A stretch of 64,000 nt of DNA from CAWKEY01 sp963848675 (GTDB lineage: Bacteria; Pseudomonadota; Gammaproteobacteria; Methylococcales; Methylomonadaceae). A program made the translations under genes and the position numbers. How positions within the stretch are numbered: position 1 is the stretch's first letter; each line of letters begins with the position of its first letter. Of the stretch, positions 16,942-26,403 are shown piece by piece. Location of the stretch: contig CAWKEY010000068.1 of the NCBI GenBank assembly GCA_963848675.1, positions 1 to 64,000 on the forward strand, read 5' to 3'. The notes beneath the pieces are model-generated. The model made no database searches, was not told where the DNA came from, and was given only the letters and a program-made list of their open reading frames with translations.

Positions 16942-18231
16942 ATGAAAAGATTGATTGTGTCAGCCCTGTTTTGTAGTTTATTTTTTAATAGTCTGCCAGG
17001 GTACGCAGAAAAGCTGGATAAAATTGTCGCCATTGTTGAAGATGACGTTATTCTCGACCGTGAACTGAACCAGGAAGTGGCGGCCGTGGTGCAGAGAATG
17101 CAGGCCAGTAATACCCAATTACCGCCTTCCTACATCCTGCGCAAACAGGTACTGGAAAGAATGATTGTCGATAAATTGCAACGCCAAATGGCAGAAAAAG
17201 CAGGGATCAGCGTGACCGAGGAAATGCTGAACAGTTCGGTAACCGATATCGCCTCAAGGAACAATATGAGCGTGCAGCAATTCAAGGCAGAATTGGAAAG
17301 ACAAGGCATTAGTTATCAAAGTTTTTTGGGCAATATCCGCAATGAAATCATTGTTAACCAATTGCGCGGCCGGGAGATAGGCGGGCGCATTAAAGTTACC
17401 GACAGAGAAGTCGAACACTACCTTGAAACCCAGGATAAAATCGGCACCGAAGCTATCCAGTATCATTTAGGGCATATACTCATTGCTGTTCAAGAGGCGG
17501 CATCGTCGGCCGAAATCCAAAAAGCCCAAAAAAGAGCCGATGATATTGTCAATAAATTACGCGAGGGTCAGGATTTTACCCAAATGGCAATGAGTCTTTC
17601 CGATAGCGATACGGCACTCAAAGGTGGTGATCTGGGCTGGCGTAACTTGAGCGAGATACCCACGCTGTTTGTTGAGCAGGCCGAAAATTTGCCACAGGGC
17701 GAAATCGCTGGTCCCATACGCAGCCCCAGCGGGTTCCACATCATCAAGATGCTGGGGAAAAAAGGCGCTGATCAGCAGCACACGATTACCAAAACCAAAG
17801 TGCGGCATATTTTGATTAAGACCAATGAGTTGATCGATGATGCCGAGGCAAAAAAGCGTCTACTCGCCTTAAAGGAGCGCATCGCCAATGGTGAAGATTT
17901 TGCCGCCCTGGCGCGTACTCATTCCGATGATAAAGGCTCGGCGTTAAAAGGCGGCAGCCTGGACTGGGTCGGGCCCGGGGATCTGGTTAAACCGTTTGAA
18001 GAAACCATGGGCAGTTTGGCCATCAATCAAATCAGCGAGCCGGTGCAAACCCAGTTCGGATGGCATCTGATTCAGGTTCAGGAACGAGAAAACAAGGACA
18101 ATAGTGATGAATTTAAGAAAAATCAGGTCAGGGACGCCATCCGCAAACGCAAAATAGAAGAAGAAACAGAACTGTGGATGCGCCGCTTGCGTGATGAAGC
18201 TTTCGTGGAAATTTATCAGGATAGACTCTGA
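16942..18231 (+). CDS. surA: SurA, periplasmic chaperone/peptidyl-prolyl isomerase
   Basis: Periplasmic outer-membrane-protein chaperone, 429 residues. The signal peptide MKRLIVSALFCSLFFNSLPG ends at YAEK. A SurA N-terminal helical domain follows (VEDDVILDRELNQEV), then two parvulin domains: YHLGHILIAV to FHIIKMLGK, and VRHILIKTNE to FGWHLIQVQER. The C-terminal helix folds back on the N-domain in the known structure. It is in an operon with lptD, its main client. Length is the same as in E. coli (428). Confidence 0.95.
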   Translation: MKRLIVSALFCSLFFNSLPGYAEKLDKIVAIVEDDVILDRELNQEVAAVVQRMQASNTQLPPSYILRKQVLERMIVDKLQRQMAEKAGISVTEEMLNSSVTDIASRNNMSVQQFKAELERQGISYQSFLGNIRNEIIVNQLRGREIGGRIKVTDREVEHYLETQDKIGTEAIQYHLGHILIAVQEAASSAEIQKAQKRADDIVNKLREGQDFTQMAMSLSDSDTALKGGDLGWRNLSEIPTLFVEQAENLPQGEIAGPIRSPSGFHIIKMLGKKGADQQHTITKTKVRHILIKTNELIDDAEAKKRLLALKERIANGEDFAALARTHSDDKGSALKGGSLDWVGPGDLVKPFEETMGSLAINQISEPVQTQFGWHLIQVQERENKDNSDEFKKNQVRDAIRKRKIEEETELWMRRLRDEAFVEIYQDRL

Positions 18232-18269
18232 GCGTATGCAGCCATCACTAGATAAAGACTGATAACAGG

Positions 18270-18854
18270 ATGAATAGCAGCAACAATGCAGCCGCGCAGA
18301 CTAGCAATCGGCTGGAACCGTTAACGGCCAGATTGCAGCAGATCTTGCAGGGCGAGAATCTGGATGCCCAGCGCGCGATGATTAGCGATGTCGCCGCAGA
18401 GCTCGGGGTGGATGATCTGGAGTGTGCCGCGGCGCTGCTTTATTTAAATCAGTTCGGGAATCATACCGTTCAGGCGCTCCCGGAACAGCAAAAGAGTGCC
18501 TCGCCTCCATCCGAAAGCAGTCCGGCCTCTATTAAAATGGTGCGCTACCGTCTGGAAGTCGGACGCAAGCATCAAGTCACCTTGGAGGCGCTGGTAAAAT
18601 TGCTGGTTGATGAATCGGGCGTCGATAAAAACAATATCAATAACGTCAGCATTCATAATCTTCACACGATACTTGAATTGCCCGACGGCATGCCGCCGGA
18701 TATCTTTTTGCATCTAAAGTCGGTAGAAATCAACCAGCAAAAACTGCACATCAAAAGGCTAAAGGCACACCCGCATAAAAAGCGCGGCAATCACAATTTC
18801 CGCCGTGGACGCACGAACAATCCTCAGCCCGGTCAAGAGCTGACTGCCAGTTAG
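18270..18854 (+). CDS. Stand-alone DbpA-type RNA-binding domain protein
   Basis: 194-residue protein made of the C-terminal part of a DbpA/DeaD RNA helicase without the helicase. Residues about 17-70 (LTARLQQILQGENLDAQR, then DDLECAAALLYLNQF) resemble the helical segment that follows the helicase core in DeaD. Residues about 88-165 (KMVRYRLEVGRKHQVTLEAL, then LPDGMPPDIFLHLKSVEINQ) match the RRM-like DbpA RNA-binding domain. The tail is basic (HPHKKRGNHNFRRGRTNN), as in RNA-binding proteins. No DEAD box is encoded upstream, where surA ends 38 bp away, so this is not a fragment left by a frameshift. It precedes RNase D by 170 bp on the same strand, which hints at a role in RNA turnover; that is inference. 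Confidence 0.75.
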   Translation: MNSSNNAAAQTSNRLEPLTARLQQILQGENLDAQRAMISDVAAELGVDDLECAAALLYLNQFGNHTVQALPEQQKSASPPSESSPASIKMVRYRLEVGRKHQVTLEALVKLLVDESGVDKNNINNVSIHNLHTILELPDGMPPDIFLHLKSVEINQQKLHIKRLKAHPHKKRGNHNFRRGRTNNPQPGQELTAS

Positions 18855-19023
18855 CGCCTTCCATAGGCCATGAATTCAGCGGCGCCTGAGTTGCGCATGG
18901 ACGGCTCCGCCTGCGCCCGTTCTGAGAATGCGCAGGTAGACTCTTTTCTGGCGTCTACGTACCAGCCCTGCGTAATGAACAAACTCCGATTACCTTTTAT
19001 AATGACGGCTACTGCATAAGCAC

Positions 19024-20175
19024 ATGACAACCATTCAATATATAAACACACAGGAACAACTGGATCAGCTCTGTGAGCGGATCAAGACAGAACCCTGGCT
19101 GGCGCTCGACACCGAGTTTTTGCGTGAAAAAACCTATTACCCCAAGTTCTGCCTCCTGCAAATCGCAACGCCGGAATGGGTGGTCTGTGTCGATCCCTTG
19201 GCATTGCCGTCGCTGACTGTGCTTTTTGAAACGATAGCCAACCCCGCCATCATCAAAGTATTTCATTCCTGCCGGCAGGATATGGAAATCATCTATCAAT
19301 TGACCGGCTTATTGCCGCAGCCGGTGTTTGATACCCAAATCGCCGCGCCCTTATTGGGTTTTCAGGAAAATCCGGGCTACGCCATGCTGGTATCCAGTTT
19401 GTTGAACATCAACCTAAGCAAGGCGCACACCCGGGCTGACTGGAGCAAGCGTCCGTTAAGCGAGGCCGAAATCCAGTATGCGGCGGACGATGTCATTTAT
19501 TTGTGCAAAATTTACCAGATTATCACACAAAAATTGACCGAACTCGGACGCGCAGACTGGCTAAACGATGATTTCGCCGAGCTTGCCAATCCCGATTTCT
19601 ATACCGTCACGCCGGAAAATGCCTGGTTAAAAATTAAAGGCAAGAACAAACTGACTGGCAAGCAGTTGTCTATCGTGCAGACGCTGGCCAAATGGCGCGA
19701 AAAAACCGCGCAGGCTGAAAATCGTCCGAGAAACTGGCTGCTGCGTGACGAAATGCTGTTTGAGCTGGCCAAGCTGCAACCGGAAACTCAGGCCGAACTG
19801 GCCAATGTGCGCGGCATCAATGAGCGCGCCGTTAGCCGCTACGGCAGAGAATTATGCCAATTGATTAACGCTGCCAAACAACGCGCGCCGTTGCCGCTGC
19901 ACGAAAAAGGCAAGCCCGGTAAAAAAACCCAACAGCAAGAAGCCGTGCTCGATATTTTGGCGGCCATTGTCAGAATTAGAGCCGATGAAAATTCGATCAA
20001 TCCGGTCAGTGTCGCCAGTCGAAAAGAACTGGAAATGCTGCTGGATGAAGATCCCGATTGCCTGTTATTGCATGGCTGGCGCCGGAATATGGTGGGCAAA
20101 GAGCTGCAAGCCTTGCTCCAGGGTCACCATGCACTGATTTTACAGCCGGACAAGGTGAGTATTGAAGCCCGCTAA
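19024..20175 (+). CDS. rnd: Ribonuclease D
   Basis: 3'-5' exoribonuclease of 383 residues acting in tRNA and stable-RNA 3' maturation. The DEDD-type catalytic residues are visible: D29 and E31 in LALDTEFLREK, the Asp in SCRQDMEII, and Tyr and Asp in YAADDVIYL. A first HRDC domain (about 210-290, WREKTAQAENRPRNWLL) and a second, weaker one at the C-terminus complete the usual order. Length matches E. coli RNase D (375). A TATAAT at 18998-19003 is a plausible -10 element, suggesting its own promoter as well as possible readthrough from surA and the RNA-binding gene. Confidence 0.93.
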   Translation: MTTIQYINTQEQLDQLCERIKTEPWLALDTEFLREKTYYPKFCLLQIATPEWVVCVDPLALPSLTVLFETIANPAIIKVFHSCRQDMEIIYQLTGLLPQPVFDTQIAAPLLGFQENPGYAMLVSSLLNINLSKAHTRADWSKRPLSEAEIQYAADDVIYLCKIYQIITQKLTELGRADWLNDDFAELANPDFYTVTPENAWLKIKGKNKLTGKQLSIVQTLAKWREKTAQAENRPRNWLLRDEMLFELAKLQPETQAELANVRGINERAVSRYGRELCQLINAAKQRAPLPLHEKGKPGKKTQQQEAVLDILAAIVRIRADENSINPVSVASRKELEMLLDEDPDCLLLHGWRRNMVGKELQALLQGHHALILQPDKVSIEAR

Positions 20176-20272
20176 GGCGCTCGCCGGTTAACGGCGCCAG
20201 AAGCAATGACGACGAAGAACCCGAGTGTTATGAGGTCTCAATGCATTGATTTTCTTCATGTCCTTCATGCTG

Positions 20273-21877
20273 TCAATGGCCGCTGCCGGCTTCACTCGAA
20301 TCCGCCGCTACTTTGCTGACCCAGGGCATCAATAGCAGGGACAGCACAAATATCAGCGCCAAGGTATGGAACAGGGTGTTCAATGTCATCACTTCGGCCT
20401 CACGCATCAACAATTTGTAAAGCTGTTTCAGGGCCGCCGATTCCGCATCCGGGAACCCGGCGCTGGACAAGCGCTCTTGCAAACCACTCAATAGCGCTTG
20501 TGTCTGCGGCGAGCCGGGCGTCACATGCTCGCGCAATACCGCATAATGCAGTTTGTTGAGATGTATCATCAAGGTATTCGCCAGGGCCAGACCAATCGCG
20601 CCGCCCAGGTTGCGCGTCAGGTTATAAAGCCCGCTGGCATTCTTGACTTCCTCCGGCGGCAAGGTGCCTAGCGCCAGGGAATTGATCGGCAGGAAACAAT
20701 ACATCAACGAAAAGCCTCGAATCGCCTGCGGCCAGAAGAATTCCCAGTAGCCGGACTCTTGAGTGAGATTGCCGTTTATCCAGCTACCGAACGCAAAACC
20801 GGACAAGCCCAATGCCAGCATCAGCCGCGAATCGATGCGTTTCACCAAAGGCCCGGCGACAAACGCGGACAATAACTGAAACAGGCCGGTGACCATGATG
20901 TACTGGCCGATCTGCAAGCTGTTCAAACCCTTGACGCTGGCCAGATAGACCGGCATCAATAACATCAGCGTGAACATACCGATGCCGAGTATGAAACTGA
21001 ATGTGCAGCCGACCGCGAAATTGCGATTGCGGAAGGCCCACAGATCGACAATGGGATGCTCTATAGTCAGTTCGCGATGGAATAGCGCGACGCCGGACAG
21101 CGCCGCAACCACACTGAAAAACACGATCTCCCGGCTCTCGAACCATTGTTCGCGCACACCCTCTTCCAGCACGAATTGCAGGCTGCCGAGGAAGACCACG
21201 ATATAAACGATGCCGAGAAAATCGATCTTGTCGAGCAAACTCCAGTCCGGTTCATCAACCCGCACGAATCGCCAAGTAGCCAAACACACCAGCACACCCG
21301 GGAGCAGATTGACCAGAAACAAGGCCTTCCAGGACAAGGCTTCGGTCAGATAACCGCCCAACACCGGTCCTGCGGTGGGCGCAATCATTACCACCATGCC
21401 GACCACGATCACCATGACCGGCTGCAGCCGCGGCGGAAACAAGGTGTAGATCACCGCGAATACAGTCGGAATCATTGCCCCGCCGAACAAACCCTGAAAG
21501 GCACGAAACACCACCATGGACGGCAGATTCCAAGCGAACACGCAAAACAAACTCATCAAGGTAAAGCCGCCGCAAGACAGCATGAACAGGATACGCGTGG
21601 AAAAAGCCCGAGCCAGCCAGCCTGAAAGCGGAATGATGACGACCTCCGCGACCAGATAGGCGGTCTGTACCCAGGTAATTTCATCCGCGGTCGCCGACAG
21701 CCCGGCCTGAATCTGTTCCAGCGAACTGGCGACGATCTGGATGTCCAGAATCGCCATGAAGATGCCGAACACCATCGCGAAAAAACCTATCCATTGCTCG
21801 GTGCTGACTGGCTGATAATCTAGCGTAGCGTTATCGTTCGCGGCTACTGGCGCTGTTGACTCCGTCGTCATTGCCAT
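20273..21877 (-). CDS. EmrB/DHA2-family multidrug MFS transporter
   Basis: Inner-membrane drug:H+ antiporter of 534 residues with about 14 membrane helices, as in DHA2. Recognisable motifs are ILDIQIVASSLEQIQ in helix 1, the TWVQTAYLVAEVVIIPLSGW stretch, and motif C-like GPVLGGYL. It follows the membrane-fusion gene by 6 bp. With that and the outer-membrane factor across the divergent promoter it should make a tripartite EmrAB-TolC-type pump. ATG codons at 21877 and 21871 are both possible starts. The substrate is unknown. Confidence 0.88.
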   Translation of the reverse strand: MAMTTESTAPVAANDNATLDYQPVSTEQWIGFFAMVFGIFMAILDIQIVASSLEQIQAGLSATADEITWVQTAYLVAEVVIIPLSGWLARAFSTRILFMLSCGGFTLMSLFCVFAWNLPSMVVFRAFQGLFGGAMIPTVFAVIYTLFPPRLQPVMVIVVGMVVMIAPTAGPVLGGYLTEALSWKALFLVNLLPGVLVCLATWRFVRVDEPDWSLLDKIDFLGIVYIVVFLGSLQFVLEEGVREQWFESREIVFFSVVAALSGVALFHRELTIEHPIVDLWAFRNRNFAVGCTFSFILGIGMFTLMLLMPVYLASVKGLNSLQIGQYIMVTGLFQLLSAFVAGPLVKRIDSRLMLALGLSGFAFGSWINGNLTQESGYWEFFWPQAIRGFSLMYCFLPINSLALGTLPPEEVKNASGLYNLTRNLGGAIGLALANTLMIHLNKLHYAVLREHVTPGSPQTQALLSGLQERLSSAGFPDAESAALKQLYKLLMREAEVMTLNTLFHTLALIFVLSLLLMPWVSKVAADSSEAGSGH

Positions 21878-21883
21878 GCCTGC

Positions 21884-22909
21884 TTACCGAACCTTGACCT
21901 TGATCTCAGTGGAAAGGCCTGGTCTCAGCCGGCTCAAATCACTGCCGGGCCGGAAAGCGATCTTTACGGATACACGCCGCACGATCTTGGTGAAGTTGCC
22001 GGTAGCGTTTTCAGGCGGCAGCAGGCTGAATTCCGAACCGGAGGCCGGTGCGAAACTATCCACTACGCCTTCAAAAACCTGATCGGGGTAAGCGTCGATC
22101 CGTATCTTCACCGGCTGGCCCGGCTGCATCCGGCTGATCTGGGTTTCCTTGAAATTGGCTTCCACGAACAGCCCTTGCGTTGGAATCAGATAACCGAGCG
22201 GACTGCCGGGTTTGACCAGTTGTCCGATCTGCACGCTACGGTTGCCGATAATACCGGCGATGGGCGCCGTGATGCGCGTGTTGGCCAAATTGATGCGTGC
22301 CAGTTCCAGGTTGGCCTCGGCAGCTTTAATCCGGGCGCGCGTTTCTTCTATTTGGGCATCCAAAGCCGCCAATTGGCTTTCCGCTTCCTGCCGCGCGGAA
22401 TGCACTTTGTCACGCTGGGCATTGGCCTGTTTATGTGTGGATTCGGCAGTATCTCGGGTTTGCCCTGAAACCGCACCCTCCGCGGCCAAGTTGTCGAAAC
22501 GCTTCAAATCCTTCGCGGCCCTTTCCAGATCGGCTTCGGAGACGGCGATATTGGCCGCCTCCTGACGAATCTTGGCGCCTTGTGTAAGCTTGCCGGTTTC
22601 CAGGGTATGAATGTGCGCGGTCTCTGACAACAATTGCGCCGCAGCCTGGGCCACTCGGGCCTGAAAATCGTGATCGTCGATCACCACCAGCAAATCGCCC
22701 GGCTTCACCTGCTGGTTATCCTCGAACAAGACTTCCTTGACGTACCCGCTTTCCCTGGGGCTGATCAAACTGGTGTGCGCCTTCAGATAGGCGTTGTCGG
22801 TAGTTTCGAACGGGTGGATCGCCTTCAGCCAATACACGACACTTGCCGCGATGGCGATCAGCAGAATCAGAACGGTCCCTACGGTTTTTTTGGATGAAGT
22901 AAGTGACAT
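21884..22909 (-). CDS. EmrA/HlyD-family membrane fusion protein
   Basis: Periplasmic adaptor of 341 residues with one N-terminal membrane helix (TVLILLIAIAASVVYWLKAI). The split lipoyl domain (SPRESGYVKEVLFEDNQQVK, then ITAPIAGIIGNRSVQIGQLV) brackets a long alpha-helical hairpin (about 85-195), and a beta-barrel domain follows. This is the EmrA type that partners an MFS pump. First gene of the minus-strand pair, it starts 84 bp from the divergent tetR gene, with the operator palindrome in between. Confidence 0.88.
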   Translation of the reverse strand: MSLTSSKKTVGTVLILLIAIAASVVYWLKAIHPFETTDNAYLKAHTSLISPRESGYVKEVLFEDNQQVKPGDLLVVIDDHDFQARVAQAAAQLLSETAHIHTLETGKLTQGAKIRQEAANIAVSEADLERAAKDLKRFDNLAAEGAVSGQTRDTAESTHKQANAQRDKVHSARQEAESQLAALDAQIEETRARIKAAEANLELARINLANTRITAPIAGIIGNRSVQIGQLVKPGSPLGYLIPTQGLFVEANFKETQISRMQPGQPVKIRIDAYPDQVFEGVVDSFAPASGSEFSLLPPENATGNFTKIVRRVSVKIAFRPGSDLSRLRPGLSTEIKVKVR

Positions 22910-22925
22910 AAATTTTTGTTGCCCA

Positions 22926-22945
22926 ACTAAACTGTGTAGTTTAGT
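22926..22945. promoter_or_regulatory. Likely TetR operator in the divergent efflux promoter
   Basis: ACTAAACT-GTGT-AGTTTAGT is a perfect inverted repeat with 8-bp arms. It lies between the fusion-protein gene and tetR, and its right edge touches a TATAAT (22945-22950) that could serve as the -10 of tetR. The location and symmetry fit a TetR dimer site repressing both directions. Confidence 0.65.
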
Positions 22946-22992
22946 ATAATTATTAAGCTCTTATCAATGCAATCAATTTATTCAACGATGCG

Positions 22993-23601
22993 ATGACCAA
23001 ACCTCACATTCCCAAACGACAAGCCATACTGGAAGCGGCGACGCGCGCCTTCATTGCCCACGGCTACAGCGGCACCAGTATGGAAGCCATCGCCGAGGCA
23101 GCGCCGGTTTCCAAACCTACGCTTTACAACCATTTCAAAAGCAAACAGGATTTGTTTGGCGCCGTGATCGAGTGTCGATGTGAAGCCTTGCTGGGCACCC
23201 TTGCGAGTGTTCAAACCGAACTTAACGACCCGGTGGGTGGTTTGCGCGCTATCGCCAGGGCTTTCATCGATCTGGTTTATGCCAACGAAGCCATTCAGTT
23301 GTATCGACTGATCATCGCAGAGCAGCAGCATTTTCCGGAGCTTGGTGAGCTGATCTACCGTTCCGGCCCTGTACCGGTGTTGCGGCAAATGTCGTCTTAC
23401 CTCGCCGAGCTGCATGCCCGCGGTATATTGAGCATTGAGGACCTTGAAACATCGGGCCGATTGTTTCTGGACATGTTAAAAGGCGATCAACATTTCCGCT
23501 GCCTGCTCGGTTTACAATCAGGTCTGAGTGACGCGGAAAAACGCCATTTGATAGACGCCACGGTTGCTTTATTTCTCAAGGGGCATGGATATGAAGTATA
23601 A
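22993..23601 (+). CDS. TetR/AcrR-family repressor
   Basis: Transcriptional regulator of 202 residues. The N-terminal helix-turn-helix is clear (RQAILEAATRAFIAHGYSGT, then AEAAPVSKPTLYNHFKSKQD). The C-terminal ligand domain (about 75-195) is of the AefR type. The divergent position and the palindrome at 22926-22945 suggest that it represses the emrAB-like pair and its own operon and is released by a pump substrate. Its last 17 bases overlap the start of the outer-membrane factor gene, so the two are co-translated. Confidence 0.88.
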   Translation: MTKPHIPKRQAILEAATRAFIAHGYSGTSMEAIAEAAPVSKPTLYNHFKSKQDLFGAVIECRCEALLGTLASVQTELNDPVGGLRAIARAFIDLVYANEAIQLYRLIIAEQQHFPELGELIYRSGPVPVLRQMSSYLAELHARGILSIEDLETSGRLFLDMLKGDQHFRCLLGLQSGLSDAEKRHLIDATVALFLKGHGYEV

Positions 23602-25003
23602 ACTGGGCTGGGTACTGACTCTCAGCGGTTTGGCTGGATGTACGATGGGGCCGGATTACCGCGCAGTTGCTCCGGCAGTACCGAGCCATTGGCAGGCTGA
23701 ACCGGCGGCAAATTTGCAACAGGTCAATCCTGAGGAATTGAAAAACTGGTGGAAAAATTTCGGCGACACAGAACTGGATCGCCTGATGGATATGGCCTTG
23801 GCGGGCAACCTGGATATCAAAATAGCGCTGGCTCGTATCGATCAGGCTCGCGCCGAGCGCCGCGGCACCCGCGCCGAACTGTTCCCGACCGTCAATATCA
23901 CGACCGGCGCGCAGCGCCAAGAAAACCCGTTCCCCGGCCTGGCGCCCGGCATCAAATACAATATGTTCGAGCTGGGTTTCGACGCCTTGTGGGAAATTGA
24001 TCTGTTCGGTCGTCAGCAGCGGCGTCTGGAGTCAGCCTCCGCCGAGCTTGATGCGGCCGGTGAAGAGTATCGCCAGTCTTTGGTGACGCTGACCGCCGAA
24101 CTGGCACGCAGCTACATCAACTACCGCAGTCTGCAAAACCAGTTGCGTATTACCCACACGAATCTGGAATCGCAACAACACACGCTGGCATTGACCGAAA
24201 AACTCTTCAACGAAGGCGTAAGCGCCCGGCATGATGTCGTGCGGGCCCGCGCCCAGACCGAAATCACCGCCTCGCAGATACCGGCCCTGGAAGCCAATCT
24301 GATTGCCAACTTGCGCCAACTGGAAGTGTTAGTGGGGCGACAACCCGGCGCTCTGGCTGTCGAATTGAATCCATCCGGCGCCATGCCGATTGCGCCAGCC
24401 AGGGAGGTACTGACTTCGCCGGCCGAAACCATCCGCTATCGCCCCGACATTCGTGCCGCCGAACGCCGGCTGGGGGCGGCCACCGCAATGCAAGGCGCCG
24501 CCATTGCCGAACTGTTTCCGAAAATATCGCTGTCGGCATTTGTGGGCCTGCGCAATACCGATATTGAAAGCCTCTTCAAATCAGCGGCGTTCTCCTACGG
24601 CACCGCCGCTAATTTGTTGCAGCCCTTGCTGAATTTCGGCCGCATCCGCGCCGGCATCGACCTGGCCGAAGCCAAACAAAAAGAGGCCTATCTGGCCTAT
24701 GAAAAGGCGGTGCTCGAAGCGCTTCAAGAAACCGAAACCGCTCTGACCCGATATTTAAAGGAAGAAATCCGCCGGCAGGCGCTGGCCCGCTCGGTTGCCG
24801 ATCTAAATGAATCGGTACGCCTGTCGCAATTGCGTTATCAGGAAGGTGTAATATCCTTTCTTGACGTGCTTGATTCGCAGCGTGTCCTCTATATTGCCGA
24901 AATCGATTTGGCTCGTTCCCAAGCATCGGCGTCCACTAATCTGATTGCCGTTTACAAAGCGCTGGGTGGCGGCGCGAACATGACGCCGCCGGATCACGTC
25001 TGA
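23585..25003 (+). CDS. NodT/OprM-family outer-membrane efflux lipoprotein
   Basis: TolC-like outer-membrane channel of 472 residues. The signal ends in the lipobox LAGC and is followed by TMGPDYR, the hallmark of NodT-family proteins. Two repeated OEP domains follow, with LRQLEVLVGRQPGAL in the first and RYRPDIRAAERRLGAATAMQ, LLNFGRIRAGIDLA and FLDVLDSQRVLY in the second. The ATG at 23585, inside the tetR end, was chosen because it leads directly to the signal; another lies 6 bases on. It completes the tripartite pump with the EmrA/B-like proteins. Confidence 0.88.
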   Translation: MDMKYKLGWVLTLSGLAGCTMGPDYRAVAPAVPSHWQAEPAANLQQVNPEELKNWWKNFGDTELDRLMDMALAGNLDIKIALARIDQARAERRGTRAELFPTVNITTGAQRQENPFPGLAPGIKYNMFELGFDALWEIDLFGRQQRRLESASAELDAAGEEYRQSLVTLTAELARSYINYRSLQNQLRITHTNLESQQHTLALTEKLFNEGVSARHDVVRARAQTEITASQIPALEANLIANLRQLEVLVGRQPGALAVELNPSGAMPIAPAREVLTSPAETIRYRPDIRAAERRLGAATAMQGAAIAELFPKISLSAFVGLRNTDIESLFKSAAFSYGTAANLLQPLLNFGRIRAGIDLAEAKQKEAYLAYEKAVLEALQETETALTRYLKEEIRRQALARSVADLNESVRLSQLRYQEGVISFLDVLDSQRVLYIAEIDLARSQASASTNLIAVYKALGGGANMTPPDHV

Positions 25004-25273
25004 GATGCTCACAGATGTTTTCCGGTAAGAATGAAACCCTATAACTCATGTTGCGCAAGCAATATTAATAACTACCTGAAGTAGGCATAGGCGCCGCTAT
25101 GGATAACCATTCATAGCGGTTATAGCGGATGTTTATTTTAAGGGCTACCTGCGGCGGTTACCGGGCCCCGTCAGGGGCTTTGCTGCATCTGCAATTCAGA
25201 GTTGCTAATCATCCAAAACGCATCATTCGCTGCCTGGGAGGGTTTTGCCGGAGCAACGCTGGCTTATTTCACT

Positions 25274-26308
25274 TCAATCAATTGCTAGCACCTTGGCGCC
25301 GCGGATTTTTCCAGTCTTCAATTCACACAAGGCTCGGTTTGCCTGTGCCAATGCGAATACCTGAACTTCGGGCTTGAGATTCATTTCAGCCGCCAGGCTC
25401 AAGAACTCCGATACATCACGACGGGTAATATTGGCGACGCTCTTTATCTCTTTTTCCAGCCACAGGTGAGCCGGATAATCAAGTTTCAGCAGGCTGTGCT
25501 TGTCGCCTTCCTTGCGGATCGCATTAATCACCAGCCTGCCGCCGGATTCCAGATTCGCCAAGGCCTCAATAATGGGCTCCCAGGCCGGCGTCGTATCAAT
25601 GATGCTGTCCAGTTTATGCGGCGCATGTTCAGTGGTCTCTCCCGCCCAAATAGCGCCCAGTTCCCGGGCAAACGCTCTTTCTTCGGGGCTGCGGGCAAAC
25701 ACATAGACTTCGGTATCGGGATACCGGTATTTGACCATCTTTAAAACCAGGTGTGCGGATGCGCCAAAGCCGGTCAAACCCAGACGGTGGCCATCCTTTA
25801 GACCCGTTAAGCGGAGTGAACGATAGCCGATGGCACCGGCACACAGCAAGGGAGCGGCTTGTGCATCGGAAAAAACTTCCGGAATGGCATAAGTGAAACT
25901 TTCCGCAACGGTCATGTATTGGGCATAGCCGCCGTTGGCATCTCGACCTGTCGCCTCGAAAGACTGACACAGATTCTCATTGCCTGCCAGACAGAATTTA
26001 CAGGCTCCGCAAGCAGAGAAAATCCAGGCGACGCCAACCCGGTCGCCTATCTTATTGTTGCTGACTTGCCTGCCAACGGCTTCAACCCGGCCTACCACTT
26101 GATGTCCCGGAACTATGGGTAATTGTGCAGGCGGCGTGCGACCCTCAATTTCATCCAGTTCGGTATGGCAAACCCCGCATGCTGAAACTTTCAGCAGAAT
26201 TTCTTTTTCACCGGCGACAGGAACGGGCAGTTCCATAAGCTCCAGCGGTGTTTGATTTTCTGCAAAGTTGCAGAGTCTTTTTAAAACCATTGCTCTCATT
26301 GATCTCAT
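25274..26308 (-). CDS. Zinc-dependent alcohol dehydrogenase
   Basis: Medium-chain zinc dehydrogenase of 344 residues. ACGVCHTELD carries the catalytic-zinc Cys, VPGHQVVGRVEAVG the zinc His, and ACGACKFCLAGNENLC the four structural-zinc cysteines. The nucleotide site reads LTGFGASAHL, a variant of GxGxxG. The subgroup contains bacterial broad-range alcohol dehydrogenases. Three 9-bp direct repeats of ATGAGATCA/GCA make several in-frame starts; 26308 is preferred because an AAGGG sits 8 bases before it. The substrate is not determined, and the gene appears monocistronic. Confidence 0.85.
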   Translation of the reverse strand: MRSMRAMVLKRLCNFAENQTPLELMELPVPVAGEKEILLKVSACGVCHTELDEIEGRTPPAQLPIVPGHQVVGRVEAVGRQVSNNKIGDRVGVAWIFSACGACKFCLAGNENLCQSFEATGRDANGGYAQYMTVAESFTYAIPEVFSDAQAAPLLCAGAIGYRSLRLTGLKDGHRLGLTGFGASAHLVLKMVKYRYPDTEVYVFARSPEERAFARELGAIWAGETTEHAPHKLDSIIDTTPAWEPIIEALANLESGGRLVINAIRKEGDKHSLLKLDYPAHLWLEKEIKSVANITRRDVSEFLSLAAEMNLKPEVQVFALAQANRALCELKTGKIRGAKVLAID

Positions 26309-26403
26309 TGATCTCACCCTTACAGATTGGCCGCACTATTAGCTTTGATTGAGAATATGCTATGACCTGAAATCTTTCAAGGCTCTTTCCGCGGTAGCCT
26401 GAC

